Shown here in pieces: positions 1 to 10,051 of a stretch of DNA of 49,682 nt (positions are counted from its first letter, which is position 1; every line of letters begins with the position of its first letter). The DNA lies in assembly GCA_012862575.1 (NCBI GenBank), contig BLSF01000124.1, forward strand, positions 1 through 49,682, in the 5' to 3' direction. The notes under the pieces are model-generated. The model saw only the letters and a program-made list of their open reading frames with translations. It was not told the origin of the DNA and did no database searches. The translations under genes and the position numbers were made by a program. This DNA is from Parietichytrium sp. I65-24A (lineage: Eukaryota; Sar; Bigyra; Thraustochytrida; Thraustochytriidae).

Positions 1-1100
1 TTGCACACCCTAATCTAGGTGGGCAGGATAAGGCTCTGTATCCAAATTGCACTTGAATCTCATTTCGCGACGGTCAAAGTGTACTAGCCGTGGTTACAGA
101 GATGCACAACCTCATTTGCAGACTTGTCTAGTTGTGCTTCCGCGGTGTTGAGTCACTGGAAATGCACGGGGGTCATGAGGTTCAGTGCGTTCGCGGATGT
201 CCCGCAGGAACACGGTCCCTCCGCCGACCTAGGGCATTTACTCCTTTTCTCATTCACACTTCTAGCACTTGGTCATTCTGCGTCTTAAAAGAGCCAGACC
301 TGGGATGACCTGGGTACCACTTTAACGTTGCAGCATGCACTTCATCAACTGAAGAGGGACAGTGTCCAGTGGTCATACTGTATTGCGTGCAGGAAGAAGA
401 CACAGTTAGAGCTATGGCGAAACAAATCGCTTGAAATTAGAAACACCGATTTTTCTGGGCCACTGTTCAGTAGGCACTGTCGTTCGCTCTTTTCGTAATG
501 TTGACCAACACTGCAAATCACCAGCTTGAATTGGCTTGCGTTTGCACTGTTTGTAGATTATGAATTTCATAATAATTAAAACTATTGTACACGAATAATA
601 ACAAAGTATAAGAAAATGTTGAACTGTGAGTGAAATCATTATCTCTTAAAAATTAAGAAGTGAAAGACACGGCCTTCCGGGACATCGCATTGAAAAGGTG
701 TCAAGTTTCACTGAACATACCGTACTAATACACGTTGGTTGTGCAATTTTTTGGGCGTTACGTTACTAGGTACCGGTACGAGTATCCCAAATGGCCACTA
801 GTCTGGATAGTCAGATGGCAACGGGCGGTTACGGGTAGTATTATCCTTATCTTGGACGGTATAATATCCAGTAGGACCATTCCCCTGAATTCTACTAAGT
901 ACGGAGATCTCAGTGAGCGAGTGGGCAGGAGCTGGCGAAGCGGAGGGGGCGATTCAAATCGCCTCAAAATGAATGAAATCGAAGCGAAAAGACGTTCACT
1001 TTGTCTTATCATCTGATGTTCAAGTTGATTAAAGCTTTTGAGACTCTATATATAGAGATCGATCTCGGGTTTGCGGGCTTGGCCGAGCAGGATCCAGACA
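1..1100. repeat. Dispersed ~1.1 kb direct repeat, copy A
   Basis: This stretch is nearly identical to 5290-6420 and starts with the same TTGCACACCCTAATCTAGG word. The copies differ by scattered substitutions and small indels; for example copy A has about 11 extra bases near 301-315 and lacks a short segment that copy C has near 6010. The copy may extend left of the window. It contains a GTACCGGTAC palindrome near 770 and a TATATA run near 1050. No long reading frame is shared and conserved, so a non-coding repeat, perhaps a solo LTR or non-autonomous element, is likely. The right border is approximate, because similarity fades between 1070 and 1100. Confidence 0.85.
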
Positions 1101-2085
1101 AAAGGAGAGGCAAGCATCGGCGCCACAAGGACGCGAGAACCAAATTATCTAGATGCCCCATTCGCGAGCATCATATCGACAAGGAAAGCGATCGCAGAGA
1201 GGAAGAACACAAGCACATCATCGGGAGACGGCAGATAGCACACGCACTGAACAAAAAGCGGAGACCGCGCCGCTGAAGAACCTTCTCCGCTAGGAGGCGC
1301 CCGTGGCGCTTGGCGGCTTGGCGGAGTGGATTGACCCGGAGGGGATCAAAAGCTGTTTCTGGTGGATGTGGACACCGCGCAAGGTAGAGCGGCAGAAAGC
1401 CAGCAACAAGGACGACTGTGCATATTTATGCAGAGACCGCCAGCCTTGGCCACGCCTACAATCACGATTACTCTACGCGCTCGTGGCGATCGCGAGCATT
1501 GCGAAGAGGATATATAGGATGTCCATCATCGAAGATCATCAACTCTTGATCAAGACGAGTTGCGCAGTTTGCACGTTGCTGCGTCTCGCCTCTCCCGACT
1601 ATCCACCAGTCACATGTATATGGCTGTTGCCTCGCAACTAGTGAGGTACACCACCTTGCTACCACATACCATAGCATAACGCAGGTACAGTAAGGGTACA
1701 CACCCTCGCATACCAATTCCCGGCTTATCAATATGTTACCTGATGGAGTAGCTGGTGGCTATGTGGCTACTCTTTGGCAGGTAGAGGGTGTTGCGGTTTT
1801 GCGATGTTGAGATTGCAGTGTCGCGGTTTTGCGATGTCGCGATGTGTTATCTGTGGTACTATCTGATGTGCTAGTAGCTGTGTTGTGGTAGCTGCTGGCT
1901 TTCTTTGGCTTTCTCTCATTTTGTGATCTGAAAGGGATTGCAAATGGCAATGTGGGGAACAGGGAAAATTGGCGCAGTTGAAAGGCTGTCGACTTGACTG
2001 TGAAGAGAAAGAACGTACTCACTGGCAGACCCAGAATTGGCGCTGGCATTGGGGAGGCGGGAAGAACGAGCGGGGCTAGGAAGAG
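1101..2085. other. Gene-free spacer before the membrane protein gene
   Basis: No convincing coding region is visible. The short frames here are rich in charged residues and match no family I know. At about 1788-1836 a 20-base word containing GCGGTTTTGCGATGT is repeated twice with small differences. The last 100 bases, which are purine-rich, probably hold the promoter and leader of the gene starting at 2086. Confidence 0.5.
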
Positions 2086-2841
2086 ATGGGGAAGAGACAC
2101 GTGGACCTCAGCGGCACAGTGGGCGCCGTCCCCGGGGCGGTGAGCGCCAGTGTGCAGTCTGCACCCCTGGATTTTCGGAGTAGAGTGGCGCCGTTTATTC
2201 AGCCGGGGCATGGCGAGCTGCTGCACGCCTTTGGTGTGGAACCGGCGGTCGTTGAAAAGTCTGAAAGGGATGTGCAACGTGTGAGACGTCTCTTTATTTC
2301 AATTGTCGTGTGCATATTTGCTTTTGTACCCATTGTTGCGTTGTCGACCTTTGTGGCTATAGTGGGCATCCCATATATTTTGTTTGGACTTCTCCCGTTT
2401 CTGAGCATAGCCTTCGGATTTGGGTATTGTTGCTATTCAATAGCGGGTCGGAATCTTGGAAACATAGAAGACATGGTGTACTTTGTTACAACGCGGGGAG
2501 TTGGCTCTATCTGCCCATACCCTTCCAGCGCCAATTCAAATGAAAAGTGGTCAACGCAACTTGGCTTTGTAGAAAAAGTGACCTTCTACGAGTGGGACGA
2601 TGTGATAGAGATCTCGACGCCAACAGAGGCCGAGTTGTTCTCAAGCTTTATATATGGACTTATTCAAGTCAAGACCAAACATCAAAGGCTTATTGTTTCT
2701 GGTGGCGGTGATTCTGGCCGTGTCCGATCCCAGAATTTCAATTTGGCCCTGATCATTTTGCAGCCTTATGGTAGCCAGTACCAGGACATGTTGATGGATG
2801 CGTGGAGAGACCACCAAGCCACGCAAAACTCCAAAGTATGA
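2086..2841 (+). CDS. Hypothetical membrane protein with two adjacent TM segments
   Basis: The frame encodes 251 residues from an ATG at 2086. An N-terminal cytosol-like stretch (1-65) is followed by two hydrophobic segments at about 68-88 and 90-118 that probably form a hairpin in a membrane. The soluble C-terminal part (about 120-251) alternates short hydrophobic strands and charged turns. A hydrophobic pair followed by a beta-rich tail recalls bacterial PH-like membrane proteins, but I see no diagnostic motif, so that is only a guess. There is no signal peptide. The gene lies between repeat copy A and the protease gene, which converges on it from the opposite strand. I do not recognise the family. 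The length and clean reading frame argue that it is real. Confidence 0.7.
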   Translation: MGKRHVDLSGTVGAVPGAVSASVQSAPLDFRSRVAPFIQPGHGELLHAFGVEPAVVEKSERDVQRVRRLFISIVVCIFAFVPIVALSTFVAIVGIPYILFGLLPFLSIAFGFGYCCYSIAGRNLGNIEDMVYFVTTRGVGSICPYPSSANSNEKWSTQLGFVEKVTFYEWDDVIEISTPTEAELFSSFIYGLIQVKTKHQRLIVSGGGDSGRVRSQNFNLALIILQPYGSQYQDMLMDAWRDHQATQNSKV

Positions 2842-3424
2842 CTTTTTTGGAGCACGTCTACTTCTACGGCGTATACTTAAGGTCGTTTGCGTCAAATGTT
2901 GCTGCAGAAATGTCGACTAGCACTTACAGCGTTTAGACAGGTCTACTCTTCCTGACAATTCAAATACTTTTCCTCGACTCATTTGATCCACTCCATCTTC
3001 TGATAGGTTATTTTGCTTTACAGTTAATTTATATTTGATTTCTACAGTGGATGTCGCCCCATTACCGTCAAAGTCCGTATGTGAGCGCCTCTCAGCGAAC
3101 GAGGCTTTCAAAAGGAGTCAAAGAAATAAATTTGGTGGGCTCCAGAACTCAGTTCAAGGGGGTTGGATTGCTGCACATCCAAGTTTGGAATCGCTCAAGC
3201 TTTTTGGAGCAACGGACTTTAGCAGGTCTTGCTCGGCGGCAGAATGTAGGAATGATGGATGGACTCTGCGGGAAAAAAATACGGGAAACCAAGCCGGAAT
3301 AGGATGGGGTGAGGTACTTACGATTCGAAGTGTGGTGACGAATGGATCAAGATGTTATAGAAAAGGGTAGTATCAAATTTCGTATCTCATGGTATGACGA
3401 TATTTTAACCGATAGCGTTGTCCA
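2842..3424. other. Intergenic space between convergent genes
   Basis: This 583-bp stretch lies between the stop of the membrane protein gene and the stop of the first protease gene. Two short overlapping frames near 3035-3370 have no recognisable content. I see nothing else than the presumed 3' untranslated regions of the two genes. Confidence 0.45.
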
Positions 3425-4738
3425 TCAATCAAGAAAGACGCCTCCGTGGTTGTTGTACATGTTGAGCGATCCCGAGCCAGAGCAATCCTTGCGAAGCTTA
3501 AAGTATCCGCCTTGGCCCCATCGAGATCCCCAACTGTTCTTCACGTTGAAAACCTCCCAGGTCTGACCATTTGCCATTCGCACTGCGTTGTTCCACCCAG
3601 TCATTGTCACAGCATGGGTCATTCTGTTACCCCCGGTGCAAGGGTAAACTCCACTCACGTACGACTGCAGCGGTCCACCATTGAGCACAATCACCATTGG
3701 AGCCATATCCAAAGCTTGCGAAAATCCGTGGTTGTTCGCCGGTGGGCGACCCCAGTGCGAGCTTCCTGTGGTATAACGAGGGCCGGCAGGGCAACGATTG
3801 GTATCTACCCCAGCATAAGGCAGATCGCTTTCGAACATAAAACCATTGCATGTTTGCCTGTTGAAGTACGTGCTTGGCCATGCTCCATTGCATTGATTTC
3901 CTCCAGTACACTCCAAGTTGTATTGCTCCGAAAGGTCAGTGTTGCCACTGTGGTACCCAATGTTGCCAAACCAGTTGATCACAGAGCTCTCCGCAGCTGC
4001 GGTGACCGCGAAAGAACTGCAAGACCCACAGCCACCTTGATTCTTCACTGGCGTGACGAAACTCGAGCCATGAGAATTCCTCCAGTCGAACGCAGGCTTG
4101 GTCTTGTCGTAGGAGTAGTACGGAAAGTCTACCTTGCCACATCGGATGTGTGAGAGCTCGCGGTACTTGTTACTTCCGTCTTCGTCGACGATGTCATCAG
4201 GGACGTCCTCGGGAAAATTCTCGAATGGGGTGAGGAAGAGGGTCTCGAATTCGCCGCTGGAGAGATGGCTAAACTCGGTTATACCGAAAAGGGTCTCACC
4301 ACCACCTTCCAAACTATCCTTCAAGGCTTTCTCCACGTTGCCTCGAAAGATTTCCACGCGCTGTTTGAAGGCAGAGTCGCTAGACATTGCCTCCTCCAAG
4401 AGTTTCACGGACTGCGGATTGGAGCCTTTGTACTCTGCAGCAAACTTTAGCTCTCTCTCGAGGAATGCTTTAAAAGCTTCCTCGGGATTTTGGAGAGCGA
4501 GCTGGAGCTCTCTGAGCGTATCTTCGCGGAGCTTTTTGAACTCGTCGAGGTCAAAGTCGGTAAAGCTAGACTTCACTGGGGCTGGTTCCGTTCCATCTTT
4601 TGGTGGCTCGGGTGCCGAGACTTCATCTTCGGTTTGCAGGATGCGAAGTGCGGCACCACCGCTACGCAGCGAGGTGACATCCGCTCGGGCGCAGTGGCAA
4701 AGGGCTGCGAACAACACGGCAAACGATATTTTGGCCAT
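3425..4738 (-). CDS. Papain-family (C1A) cysteine protease, cathepsin-like, copy 1
   Basis: The 437-residue preproenzyme starts at an ATG at 4738. A signal peptide covers about residues 1-19 (AALCHCARA near its end), so the product should enter the secretory or vacuolar route. The propeptide resembles the I29 inhibitor fold, with FKQRVEIFRGNV near 124-135 and FGITEFSHLS at 151-160. The mature domain begins near FDWRNS (217-222). Catalytic residues are visible: oxyanion Gln234 (KNQGGCGSC), Cys240, His375 (MTHAVTMTGW) and Asn401 (VKNSWGSRWG). The residue after the catalytic Cys is Ser, where papain-type enzymes nearly always have Trp. The neighbouring gene at 6483-7709 is a same-strand paralogue with the same domain order and similar motifs, which points to tandem duplication. 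It presumably cleaves peptide bonds in an acidic compartment. Confidence 0.93.
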   Translation of the reverse strand: MAKISFAVLFAALCHCARADVTSLRSGGAALRILQTEDEVSAPEPPKDGTEPAPVKSSFTDFDLDEFKKLREDTLRELQLALQNPEEAFKAFLERELKFAAEYKGSNPQSVKLLEEAMSSDSAFKQRVEIFRGNVEKALKDSLEGGGETLFGITEFSHLSSGEFETLFLTPFENFPEDVPDDIVDEDGSNKYRELSHIRCGKVDFPYYSYDKTKPAFDWRNSHGSSFVTPVKNQGGCGSCSSFAVTAAAESSVINWFGNIGYHSGNTDLSEQYNLECTGGNQCNGAWPSTYFNRQTCNGFMFESDLPYAGVDTNRCPAGPRYTTGSSHWGRPPANNHGFSQALDMAPMVIVLNGGPLQSYVSGVYPCTGGNRMTHAVTMTGWNNAVRMANGQTWEVFNVKNSWGSRWGQGGYFKLRKDCSGSGSLNMYNNHGGVFLD

Positions 4739-5084
4739 CTTTCCTTACTTAGTGTAGGGATCGATCGAGGGCTCTTTCTGAACTGCTTTTGCTTTCGTCT
4801 CAAGTTCTTCGGGTCGCTCGGGTCGCTTTTTCGTTTGGTCCTGGATTCGATTTCTGTTTTGGGGTTTGCTGGTGTTTTGATTTGGGTTTTGCTGGTGCTT
4901 TGATTGCTGCTCAACAGCTCGCAGACTTGGCTTGGTTTGGCGTGAACGTATTGCAAAATGTACGACAGACTCTTTCTAGTCCAAAGAACAAGGGCGTTCG
5001 GAAAGAGACTTTCTTTAGATCTTTTGCTGACCTTCTCCCGCTGATCTACAGCGTCTTTGCCACTTGCCAAATTTTGTCTTGAAA
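4739..5084. promoter_or_regulatory. Upstream region of protease gene 1
   Basis: These about 350 bp separate the start of protease 1 (minus strand) from the truncated repeat copy B. The stretch is rich in TTTTG/GGTTTG words and holds no gene. It should contain the promoter and 5' leader, but I cannot point to a specific TATA box. Confidence 0.4.
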
Positions 5085-5280
5085 TTGCACACCCTAATCT
5101 AGGTGGGCAGGATAAGGCTCTGTATCCAAATTGCACTTGAATCTCATTTCGCGACGGTCAAAGTGTAGTAGCCGTGGTTACAGAGATGCACAACCTCATT
5201 TGCAGACTTGTCTAGTTGTGCTTCCGCGGTGTTGAGTCACTGGAAATGCACGGGGGTCATGAGGTTCAGTGCGTTCGCGG
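5085..5280. repeat. Truncated repeat copy B (196 bp)
   Basis: The stretch matches the first 196 bases of copies A and C almost perfectly; one clear difference is GTAGTAG where A and C have GTACTAG. It stops abruptly after GCGTTCGCGG, directly before the N at 5281, and copy C begins nine bases later. Either this is a true partial tandem copy or the two contig ends at the N overlap and were not merged. Confidence 0.85.
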
Positions 5281-5281
5281 N
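5281..5281. other. Single ambiguous base (N), probable assembly join
   Basis: This is the only non-ACGT base in the window. The sequence on its left (copy B) and right (copy C) starts with the same repeat, as expected where an assembler failed to resolve a repeat. Distances across this point should not be trusted. Confidence 0.9.
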
Positions 5282-5289
5282 CAATTGAA

Positions 5290-6420
5290 TTGCACACCCT
5301 AATCTAGGTGGGCAGGATAAGGCTCTGTATCCAAATTGCACTTGAATCTCATTTCGCGACGGTCAAAGTGTACTAGCCGTGGTTACAGAGATGCACAACC
5401 TCATTTGCAGACTTGTCTAGTTGTGCTTCCGCGGTGTTGAGTCACTGGAAATGCACGGGGGTCATGAGGTTCAGTGCGTTCGCGGATGTCCCGCAGGAAC
5501 ACGGTCCCTCCGCCGACCTAGGGCATTTACTCCTTTTCTCATTCACACTTCTAGCACTTGGTCATCTGCGTCTTGAAAGAGCCAGACCTGGGTACTACTT
5601 TAACGTTGCAGCATGCACTTCATCAACTGAAGAGGGACAGTGTCCAGTTGTAATACTGTATTGCGTGCAGGAAGAAGACACAGTTGGAGCTATGGCGAAA
5701 CAAATCGCTTGAAATTAGAAACACCGATTTTTTCTGGGCCACTGTTCAGTAGGCACTGTCGTTCGCTCTTTTCGTAATGTTGACCAACACTGCAAATCAC
5801 CAGCTTGAATTGGCTTGCGTTTGCACTGTTTGTAGATTATGAATTTCATAATAATTAAAACTATTGTACACAAATAATAACAAATAATAAGAAACGCCGA
5901 ACTGTGAGTGAAATCATTATCTCTTAAAAATTAAGAAGTGAAAGACACGGCCTTCCGGGACATCGCATTGAAAAGGTGTCAAGTTTCACTGAACATATCG
6001 TACTAATACCTTACATGTGCGATGCACATTGGTTGTGCAATGTTTTGGGCGTTACGTTACTAGGTACCGGTACGAGTATTCCAAAATGGCCACTGGTCTG
6101 GATAGTCAGATGGCAACGGGCGGTTACGGGTAGTATTATCCTTATCTTGGACGGTATGATACCCAGTAGGACAATTCCCCTAAATTCTACCAAGTAGGGA
6201 GATCTCAGTGGACAAATCGCAGACCAGTGAGCGAGTGGGCAGGAGGGGACAATTTGAATCGCCTCAAGATGAGTGGAATCGAAGCGAAAAGATGTTCACT
6301 TGGTCTTATTATCTGATGTTCAACCTGACTAAAGGGTTTGAGACTATGATTTATGTATATATATAGAGAATTCGATCTTTCCTGGGTTTGGGGCTTGGCC
6401 CGGATCGAATGGACCGCCAA
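5290..6420. repeat. Dispersed ~1.1 kb direct repeat, copy C
   Basis: This is the complete partner of copy A (1-1100), with the same order of landmarks: the start word, a TAATAATTAAAAC AT-rich block near 5850, the GGTACCGGTACGAGTA palindrome near 6062 and a TATATATATAGAG run near 6355. It ends about 60 bp downstream of the stop codon of protease gene 2, which is read on the minus strand, so it forms the 3' flank of that gene. Confidence 0.87.
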
Positions 6421-6482
6421 TGTGGTGGGCGAGCGGAAGGTTCGGCGTGAGCGGCCATGGAAATCAGGCGACAGGTGAAGGC

Positions 6483-7709
6483 TCAAGGAAGGTATACACC
6501 TCCATACGAGTTGTACATGTTTAGCGATCCTGATCCGGTGCAGTCCTTGCGGGCCATGAAATAGCCACTCTTTCCCCAGTTTGCGCCCCAACTGTTCTTG
6601 ACGTGGAACACCTGCCAAGTCTCTCCACCGGACATCTTCACCTTGTCGTTCCAACCGACGATGGCAACTTGGTGGTTGATGGAGCCTTTAGCGCCACACG
6701 GGAAGACCCCATCAACGTACGATTGGAGCGGATCCGCGGCGATTGCAATGGCCACAAGGCCTTTCTGCAAAGCTTGTCCAAAACCTTCCTCATGAGCCGG
6801 GGGTACAGCCCAGTGCTTGCTTCCAAAAAGCCACCGCTGTTGGTTGGGGCAGCTGTTTGTGTCCACTGCTTTGTATGGTAGCTCGCTTTCGAACAACGCG
6901 CCGCTGCAGGACATTCGCTCAAAGTAGTCCTTTGCATATGCTCCTTTGCACTGATCTCCGGACTTGCACTCTAGGTTGTCTTGCTCGGAAAGGTCCGTGT
7001 TGCCGTTGTGGTAGCCGAGGTGCTCATACGCAGTGCAAAGCGAGGTCTCTGCGGCAGCGGTCACTGCGAACGAGACACAAGACCCACAGGATCGTTGGTT
7101 CTTCACCGCGGTGACGTAGCTCTTGCCGTTCACGTCTCGCCAGTCAAAGTAGGGGGGCAGTTTCTTTCCGTCAACGTATGGGAACGAAGTCTTGCCGCAA
7201 GACGGCTCGCTTGATAGCTTTGCGCTATCGCTGTCATTTGCCAGGCCGCCGAGCTGCGCTGTGTATGCATTGAGAAACTCTTCCTTGGACATGTGGCTAA
7301 ACTTGGTGATACCAAACGTCGTCTGTCCGTCAGACTCCTCGTTCATCTTTTGCGCAGAAGCGAGGTTTTCCTTGAAAGTGTACAAGCGATTGCGAAATGC
7401 TTGAGCACTCTGCAGCGCCTCCTTCGCAAGATCTCCGACAAGGCCAGGCTCCTGCGAATTCTCGCGGAGAAAGCGTCTGAACTCGACTTCGGGACTAGTC
7501 AGCGCTTCGTCAAGAATTGCCAAAGTGGCATCGCGAGTTGCAGTCATCTCGTCGAAGTCAGCGCTGACATAACCGCCAGGCCTCTCTTCCCCTCCTTGAT
7601 GCGTCGGCGGCTCGAGCATACGATCAGTATCCCCAAAACGAAGCAGCACTCCAGACACGCCTCGTTGAGCCATCGCTCCGAAGATGAGAAGAAGTGCAAG
7701 CTTGGTCAT
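6483..7709 (-). CDS. Papain-family (C1A) cysteine protease, cathepsin-like, copy 2
   Basis: I take the first in-frame ATG (7709), which gives 408 residues beginning MTKLALLLIFGAMA, a clear signal peptide (about 1-20). The propeptide carries AFRNRLYTFKENLASAQ (104-120) and FGITKFSHMS (132-141), both I29-like. The mature domain starts near YFDWRD (187-192). Gln205, Cys211 (NQRSCGSC), His346 (SINHQVAIVGW) and Asn372 (VKNSWGANWG) form the active site. The residue after the catalytic Cys is Val instead of Trp. The LSEQDNLEC and ELPYKAVDTN blocks match the paralogue at 3425-4738. Same strand, adjacency and a repeat between the two genes suggest a tandem duplication. Both copies look intact, so both may be active secreted or vacuolar proteases. 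Confidence 0.93.
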   Translation of the reverse strand: MTKLALLLIFGAMAQRGVSGVLLRFGDTDRMLEPPTHQGGEERPGGYVSADFDEMTATRDATLAILDEALTSPEVEFRRFLRENSQEPGLVGDLAKEALQSAQAFRNRLYTFKENLASAQKMNEESDGQTTFGITKFSHMSKEEFLNAYTAQLGGLANDSDSAKLSSEPSCGKTSFPYVDGKKLPPYFDWRDVNGKSYVTAVKNQRSCGSCVSFAVTAAAETSLCTAYEHLGYHNGNTDLSEQDNLECKSGDQCKGAYAKDYFERMSCSGALFESELPYKAVDTNSCPNQQRWLFGSKHWAVPPAHEEGFGQALQKGLVAIAIAADPLQSYVDGVFPCGAKGSINHQVAIVGWNDKVKMSGGETWQVFHVKNSWGANWGKSGYFMARKDCTGSGSLNMYNSYGGVYLP

Positions 7710-10051
7710 TTTGCGTTCCTGTTTGCTGCTCTTGCCCAATTCGACTCGGGCTCGCTCCTGTCTTTCTGCTTGCTCTTTTTAGCTTTGCTGATTTGGTTTG
7801 TTTGCTGGCTGCTGATTGGGTTCTGCCTTGAGTTTCATCGAGATCGATCTCATCCAGGATTCCGTGGTTTCATGCGGACAAGAATTGTGAAGGTCGCATT
7901 ACAAGCCCTCGCCTTGCAAGCGTGCAGCGCTGTGTCTCATTTGCATTCCTTCGATGTGTCACACCGTCTTGGCCGACTGTCCACCTCGCTGGGCCACGGA
8001 GTATTGGAAGCTGAGAGATGCGGAAGCTTGACCATCTTTTCGTGTTTTTGAAAACCCGTGTCGGAGCCGTTGCTTGAACGACACACCCGGACTGAGAGAA
8101 AAAACCGCATTTGGGATTTGAGATCCGGCCCTCCTCGCGGGCCGGCGACTTGGCGCAAAAGTAAACGTATTGATCGGCAGTCTGCGGCCCTTGCCTTGGT
8201 TTGATTTCAGTTGGACGAGAGCAGCAAGCCACTCGCATTCAACGAACATACGCTCTGCGCGTGCATCGACTTTCAGATCTACATAGAAAAATTCAAATCC
8301 CATCTTGCATTGCCCTTTAATCCTTCTTTGCCACTTTCAACCCTTGCGATCCCGCAACATCCTGGTCCTTCCTGGTCCTGGCAAAACAACAAATTATACA
8401 CATTTCGTTGCACGAGTACTAGTACTGCCTAACATCGATGATTGCGTAAGGTTTGTAAGGTTGGTCGCCACAAGCGCAGCACGGGCCATCCAGCTAGTCA
8501 ACTGGCATACCGGTACCGGTACTTGTATTCTGTAGCCTTGTAGGAGAGAGCTTGCGACTTGCATCGCAGGGCAACAGACAAAGACAAAGACCGACACAGA
8601 CATGGACGCGACGCAATCGCTGATGCCGATTCGCAAACTTTGAAAGCATCGTCACCAACGGTACTTGTACTGCTGGACACAGGTTTTTGCCAACTTGCCG
8701 CCATCGAAACGATTCACTGCGCAAACTCGGCTGACTCCGTATAGCGTGTTTAGAGCTACACAGTTGCTTGTGTTCCGAGTTATAGTTCGCTAGCGACTAG
8801 ATACTGGGGCGGGATAGAGTATGATGTTCCATCTCTCGACAAAGACAAGCGAGGAGTGTGAAGACTTGGAAGTCATTGGAAGTTGCTCATCACACCCTTT
8901 TCAACCGCCCAGTGCGACGCCGGTCGCAATACTGCCCGAGCCGGGACATGGCTGGCAAGTTGCCCATCGCCTGCTGGGAATGGGGTGGGTTGAGATAAGC
9001 TTCGCTTCACTGTCAGTTGCAGCTCGCAGCGGGTTGCTGAACGAAAGGGTGCCTTTCCCGCCCGCTTGCACAGAGCCTTCGCTGGCCTTGCGGACCGGAA
9101 AGCTGTAAAAGAAAAAAGGAGTAGGCAACGGCGGCTCGCGGTTCGCGGCTCGTGGGTGGGCACTTTCTTTGTGTGGGAATGGACTTTGGTTTGTCCGAAC
9201 GGGACATTGGGACGGCTGTCAGGTCGTGGATGTCATTTAGCAAATGCTCTTGGTTGCCCAAGCCAGTCGGTCATGGGAGAGAGTTCGAACGGTTTTAGTG
9301 GGAGGAGGCGTGGTTTCCGCTTCGTATCGTTGGTCAATGCGGGGAAAGTCAGGCATCGGTCGAAGAAGGGGGAGTCAATTAAGCTCTCTCGGCAACAAGA
9401 TTGATTGTCCTGCTGGGCCAGGGTGCCCAACTTAATTCTGACGAGTCGTTTTTCAAGCAGGAGCAGGAGGCGTTGGCTAGCTTTCGACACCAGAATGGCA
9501 ATGAGTCCTCTCTCAGTGATAGGGAGCGAGCCCAGCGGAGCAATTTCGAAACAGCGGTTGCACAGTCGCCGATCTCCGGTATAGTGTAGTACCTGGCTTC
9601 AGCATTACGTGCTCTTCTGACGGATCGCACCGCCTGCTGTTGTCAAGACGCCGAGCCAGTACTAAAACCGTATGGGGATGGCCCTTAGCCCTCGAAGATC
9701 ACGCTGCTGCTGCAGGGCAAGGGGGGTGCACAGTTCCAAGGCCTACATTCTTCTAGGCACATACTTTCAAAGTCGCACATTCGCGCTCCGTTCCGCTGCT
9801 CCTCTCGGGTGAACCATCGTGTTTGTTTACCCTGCCGAACATGCGACATCGATGGCCGTATCTATCCTCCCTGCCATTCATTTCCAGGTTAGGCGCTGAA
9901 GGGACCCCTCGAGATTGCGCCACTAAGAACAGAAAGAAAGGAAGGCCCGGGAGGCCACGCACTTCATCTCTCCTCGCCAGGCCGGTCTTCTACCGGCCTT
10001 GACCTTTGTCCCGCCGGGCCAAGATTGACCATGGGGATTTTGGTGGGCCCT
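7710..10051. other. Gene-free region between protease 2 and the sirtuin
   Basis: The first 300 bp probably hold the promoter of protease 2. The remaining frames are short, overlap on both strands and show no family motif. Features seen are a CATACCGGTACCGGTACTTG palindromic word near 8509 and a perfect hairpin at 9979-9999. I find no tRNA, rRNA or other RNA gene here. Confidence 0.45.
9979..9999. other. Perfect GC-rich hairpin downstream of the sirtuin gene
   Basis: AGGCCGGT and ACCGGCCT form an 8-bp perfect stem around a 5-base loop (CTTCT). It lies about 50 bp beyond the sirtuin stop codon and so probably within its 3' untranslated region. A role in 3'-end formation or mRNA stability is possible, but nothing else supports it. 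Confidence 0.4.

Noticed and set aside
735-1276. Open frames inside and after repeat copy A
   Set aside because: The corresponding frame in copy C is interrupted or shifted, so the similarity reflects DNA identity rather than protein conservation.
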